8,437 nt of DNA from JADHLJ01 sp038116915 (GTDB lineage Bacteria; Pseudomonadota; Alphaproteobacteria; Thalassobaculales; Thalassobaculaceae). Under the pieces are notes generated by a model. The model had not been told where the DNA came from, did not search any database, and saw only the letters and a list, made by a program, of their open reading frames with translations. Made by a program: the position numbers and the translations under genes. Of the stretch, positions 5,811 to 8,437 are shown one piece after another (the stretch's first letter is position 1; each line of letters opens with the position of its first letter). The stretch lies in the NCBI GenBank assembly GCA_038116915.1, contig JAYOEU010000186.1:1-8437 (forward strand), written 5' to 3'.

Positions 5811-5978
5811 CACGCGTCTCCAGTTCACTCCAGTGCCGGCAATCTAGCACGGAAGATGTGGTTCCGGCAGCCCCCGGAATCAACCCATGCCGGAAACCGT
5901 GGGCGAGGCTTATCCGTTGCGCCGGGTGCGTCCGGGGTTTAGGGTCCGCCGCACCTCCGGAAATAGGGATTGGCGCCC
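5811..5978. promoter_or_regulatory. Divergent erpA / dgt intergenic region
   Basis: This 168-base region must hold the leftward erpA promoter and the rightward dgt-argS promoter. It contains four CCGGAA or TTCCGG hexamers (5862-5867, 5874-5879, 5890-5895 and 5957-5962) and a long inverted repeat at 5860-5898. No iron-responsive or IscR-type consensus that I know could be matched with confidence. A purine stretch (AGGGAT) ahead of 5979 is the likely dgt ribosome-binding site. Confidence 0.5.
5860..5898. promoter_or_regulatory. Overlapping inverted repeats with CCGGAA half-sites
   Basis: TTCCGG (5862-5867) and CCGGAA (5874-5879) form a perfect dyad with a six-base spacer. The same left arm, extended to GGTTCCGGCA (5860-5869), also pairs with TGCCGGAAACC (5888-5898) over ten bases with one bulged A. 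The site lies about 50 bases upstream of the erpA start and about 80 upstream of dgt. It could be an operator shared by both genes, or a hairpin in one of the leaders. Confidence 0.42.
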
Positions 5979-7160
5979 ATGCCCGCCGATCAGTTCTTTT
6001 ACGCCGGCCCCGTGCTGGCGCCTTATGCCAGCAGACCGGACGAGAGCCGCGGCCGCCTGCATGATGAGCCCGACGCCGTCGAACGGCTGCCGCATCAGCG
6101 CGACCGGGACCGGATTCTGCATTCCGGCGCCTTCCGCAAGCTGAAATACAAGACCCAGGTCTTCGTCTATCACGAGGGTGACTACTACCGCACCAGGCTG
6201 ACCCACAGTCTGGAGGTCGCCCAGATCGCCCGGTCGGTCAGCCGGTCCCTGGGATTGAACGAGGATCTCGCCGAGGCGCTGGCACTGGCCCATGACTTCG
6301 GCCACACGCCCTTCGGCCATGCCGGCGAGGATGGCCTGGATGCGGCGATGCAGCCCTATGGCGGCTTCGATCACAATGACCAGAGCCTGCGCATCCTGAC
6401 CCGGCTCGAGCAGCGCTATGCCGATTTCGACGGTCTGAACCTGACCTGGGAGACCCTGGAGGGGATTGCGAAGCATAACGGGCCGGTGCATGGCGCGCCG
6501 ACGGATACCGTCGCGGCCCTGGACCGGCTGATCGCGCTTGATCTCTCGACCTATGCCGGCGCCGAGGCGCAGATCGCGGCGATCGCCGACGACATCGCCT
6601 ACGATGCCCATGACATCGATGACGGCCTGCGGGCGGGGATCATTTCCGTCGATGACCTGCGCGGCATTCCCCTGGTCGGACCGGTGATCGAGGAGGTCGA
6701 ACGCCGGCATGGGACGCTGGAAGAGGGCCGGATGGTGCATGAAGTGGTGCGCCGTCTGATCAATGTGATGGTCAGTGACCTGCTGGCGGAAACCCGGACC
6801 CGCATCGCGGCGCTGAGACCGGCGAGCGCCGACGATGTGCGCCGGGCGCGCGAGCCCCTGGTCGGGTTCGGCGAAAGGGTGCGCGAGGATGATTCCGCGT
6901 TGAAATCATTCCTGTTCAGCCGCATGTACCGGCATTACAAGCTAAACCGGATGGCCAGCAAGGCCCGCCGGGTGGTAACCGATCTGTTCGGACTGTTCAT
7001 GGCCGAGCCCAATTGCCTGCCTACGCAGTGGCAGGTGCCGGAAATTCTGGCCGAGGAACGTCCGCGGGCGCGGTTGGTGGCGGACTATATCGCGGGCATG
7101 ACCGACCGCTACGCGATGCTCGAGCACAGGCGCTTGTTTGATATGAATGAGAAGATTTAA
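5979..7160 (+). CDS. dgt: Deoxyguanosinetriphosphate triphosphohydrolase-like protein (HD-domain dNTPase)
   Basis: HD-domain dNTPases split dNTPs into deoxynucleoside and triphosphate, which controls the DNA precursor pool. This 393-residue protein shows the H...HD...D metal set: His76 (RLTHSLEV), His105-Asp106 (ALAHDFGHTPFGH) and Asp205 in ADDIAYDAHDIDDG. Family signatures also seen are RDRILHSGAFRKLKYKTQVF near the N-terminus, GGFDHNDQS (about 128-136) and WETLEGIAKHNG (about 157-168). The length and lack of an insert match the shorter type-2 Dgt-like family of alphaproteobacteria. True substrate range cannot be told from sequence. The ATG at 5979 was chosen over an in-frame TTG at 5970 because AGGG lies about ten bases upstream of it. 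The stop codon is directly followed by the argS ATG, so the two genes are almost certainly co-transcribed. Confidence 0.95.
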   Translation: MPADQFFYAGPVLAPYASRPDESRGRLHDEPDAVERLPHQRDRDRILHSGAFRKLKYKTQVFVYHEGDYYRTRLTHSLEVAQIARSVSRSLGLNEDLAEALALAHDFGHTPFGHAGEDGLDAAMQPYGGFDHNDQSLRILTRLEQRYADFDGLNLTWETLEGIAKHNGPVHGAPTDTVAALDRLIALDLSTYAGAEAQIAAIADDIAYDAHDIDDGLRAGIISVDDLRGIPLVGPVIEEVERRHGTLEEGRMVHEVVRRLINVMVSDLLAETRTRIAALRPASADDVRRAREPLVGFGERVREDDSALKSFLFSRMYRHYKLNRMASKARRVVTDLFGLFMAEPNCLPTQWQVPEILAEERPRARLVADYIAGMTDRYAMLEHRRLFDMNEKI

Positions 7161-8437
7161 ATGAACGTTTTCAAGGAATTCGAATCCGTAATTGCGAAAT
7201 CACTTGAGCAAATGCCGAGTGTGGCCGGGGTGCTCGATATCGCCGCGCTCCGGTTGGCGGTCGAACCGCCGCGCGATCCCTCGCATGGCGACGTGGCGAC
7301 CAATACGGCGATGGTCTTGGCCAAGCGGGTCGGCATGAAGCCGCGCGATCTGGCCGAGGATCTGAGCGCCCGTCTCGCCGGCCACGAGTCGGTGACCGCG
7401 GCCGAAGTCGCCGGGCCCGGATTTATCAATCTTCGGATCGCGGACGGCTATTGGCGCGAACGGCTGCGCGACGTGCTGCGCGAGGGGGTGGACTATGGCG
7501 CCTCGTCGCTCGGCGCGGGCAAAAAGGTCAATGTCGAATATGTCTCGGCCAATCCAACGGGGCCGCTGCATGCCGCGCATGCGCGGGGCGCGGTGATCGG
7601 CGACGCGCTGGCGCTGCTGCTGGCGAAGGCCGGGTTCGATGTGTGCCGGGAGTATTACATCAACGATGCCGGCGCCCAGGTCGACACCCTGGCGCGATCC
7701 GCCCATCTCAGATACCGCGAAGCGCTGGGCGAGGATATCGGTCCGATCCCGGAAGGGCATTATCCGGGTGAGTATCTGAAGGATGTCGGCGCGGCGCTGG
7801 CGGCTCGTGACGGCGACGCCTGGCTGGGCAAGGACGAGGCGGAGTGGCTTGCCCCGGTGCGCGCCTTCGCGATCGATCTGATGGTCGAGGGGATCAAGCA
7901 CGATCTCGGACGGCTCGGCATCGACATGCATGTCTGGTCGTCGGAACGGGCGCTGGTGGAAAGCGGCGGCGTCGGCGAGGTGATGCGGGGGCTGGAGGAA
8001 AAGGGGCTGCTCTATACCGGCGTTCTCGAGCCGCCGAAGGGCAAGACGCCGGACGATTGGGAGCCGCGTCCGCAGCTTCTCTTCAAGGCGACGCGGTTCG
8101 GCGACGATGTTGACCGGCCGATCCAGAAATCCGACGGGAGCTGGACCTATTTCGCCTCGGATGTCGCTTATCATCTCGACAAGTTCCGGCGTGGTTTCGC
8201 CGATATGATCGACGTCTGGGGCGCCGACCATGGCGGTTACGTGAAGCGGATGCAGGCGGCGGTCCGCGCGGTGACCGGCGAGGAGGGGGCGCTCGACGTC
8301 AAGATCTGCCAGATCGTTCACATGATGCAGGACGGCCAGCCGGTCCGCATGTCCAAGCGCGCGGGCACCTTCGTCACCCTTTCGGATGTCATCGATTCGG
8401 TCGGAAAAGACGTGATTCGCTTCATCATGCTGACCCG
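7161..8437 (+). CDS. argS: Arginyl-tRNA synthetase, 3' end beyond window
   Basis: ArgRS charges tRNA-Arg with arginine. The window holds the first 425 codons, and the usual length is about 550-590 residues, so the anticodon-binding domain is outside. The N-terminal Add-1 domain covers about residues 1-92 (PSHGDVATNTAM, GPGFINLRI). The class I catalytic core follows with VSANPTGPLH (about 128-137), where the HIGH motif reads HAAH (137-140), then YYINDAGAQVDTLARS, SDVAYHLDKF, WGADHGGYVKRM and a KMSKS-like RMSKRAG at 396-402. The ATG begins on the base after the dgt stop, with a purine-rich GAGAAG six bases upstream inside dgt, so translation is probably coupled. The first ten codons are AT-richer than the rest, as is common at initiation regions. 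The Gly-to-Ala change in HIGH is unusual, but the rest of the enzyme looks normal. Confidence 0.97.
   Translation, partial: MNVFKEFESVIAKSLEQMPSVAGVLDIAALRLAVEPPRDPSHGDVATNTAMVLAKRVGMKPRDLAEDLSARLAGHESVTAAEVAGPGFINLRIADGYWRERLRDVLREGVDYGASSLGAGKKVNVEYVSANPTGPLHAAHARGAVIGDALALLLAKAGFDVCREYYINDAGAQVDTLARSAHLRYREALGEDIGPIPEGHYPGEYLKDVGAALAARDGDAWLGKDEAEWLAPVRAFAIDLMVEGIKHDLGRLGIDMHVWSSERALVESGGVGEVMRGLEEKGLLYTGVLEPPKGKTPDDWEPRPQLLFKATRFGDDVDRPIQKSDGSWTYFASDVAYHLDKFRRGFADMIDVWGADHGGYVKRMQAAVRAVTGEEGALDVKICQIVHMMQDGQPVRMSKRAGTFVTLSDVIDSVGKDVIRFIMLT

Noticed and set aside
5910..6740. Minus-strand 276-codon open frame opposite dgt
   Set aside because: dgt has the full HD motif set. This frame has no motif and would also cross the erpA/dgt promoter region.
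7200..8321. Minus-strand 373-codon open frame opposite argS
   Set aside because: It is the mirror of the unmistakable argS reading frame, with no domain and shadow-type composition.
1..8437. CRISPR array, tRNA, rRNA, IS element or phage attachment site
   Set aside because: I saw no regularly spaced repeats, no tRNA cloverleaf, no transposase or integrase motifs and no flanking direct repeats by eye.

Overview
The window looks like chromosome from a GC-rich alphaproteobacterium, probably Rhodospirillales-like. The evidence is high GC at third codon positions, alphaproteobacterial-type ErpA, Dgt and ArgS proteins, and the order xth / erpA / dgt / argS, which I recall as common in alphaproteobacteria (from memory, not searched). 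There are eight well-supported genes, one doubtful small gene, and several dyad-rich intergenic stretches. I see no rRNA, tRNA, IS element, integrase or CRISPR array.

Left block (about 1-3151, all minus strand, transcribed right to left): a HAD class IIA phosphatase-like gene (3151 to 2249) comes first. It is followed by a membrane-anchored HAMP / class III cyclase-like gene (2164 to 495) and then a small cyclic-nucleotide-binding-domain protein (498 to 55) whose GTG start overlaps the cyclase stop as GTGA. The cyclase gene is broken by a frameshift near 974-1036. Its catalytic domain also lacks the first metal-binding Asp and both the Asn and Arg of the catalytic pair, so it is probably not a working cyclase even if the frameshift is only a sequence error.

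Middle block (3152-4408): a divergent promoter region with a nested palindrome, then a possible 58-66 residue single-pass membrane protein (plus strand), then a 2-oxoglutarate/Fe(II) oxygenase-like gene (plus strand, 3561-4391). The oxygenase is visibly less GC-rich than its neighbours (32 G+C in each of three hand-counted 60-base lines, against 38-48 in lines from other genes). This is the most accessory-looking part of the window.

Right block (4409-8437): housekeeping genes. Exonuclease III (minus) has a 271-base leader region with four inverted repeats. ErpA (minus) and dGTPase-like Dgt (plus) diverge from a 168-base spacer with a cluster of CCGGAA half-sites. ArgS starts on the base after the dgt stop and runs off the right edge. 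Together these cover DNA repair, Fe-S cluster delivery, dNTP pool control and translation.

I did not find a convincing complete new system. The best leads are the catalytically degenerate cyclase paired with a cNMP-binding protein, the orphan oxygenase with its small membrane ORF, and the structured intergenic regions around erpA and xth.
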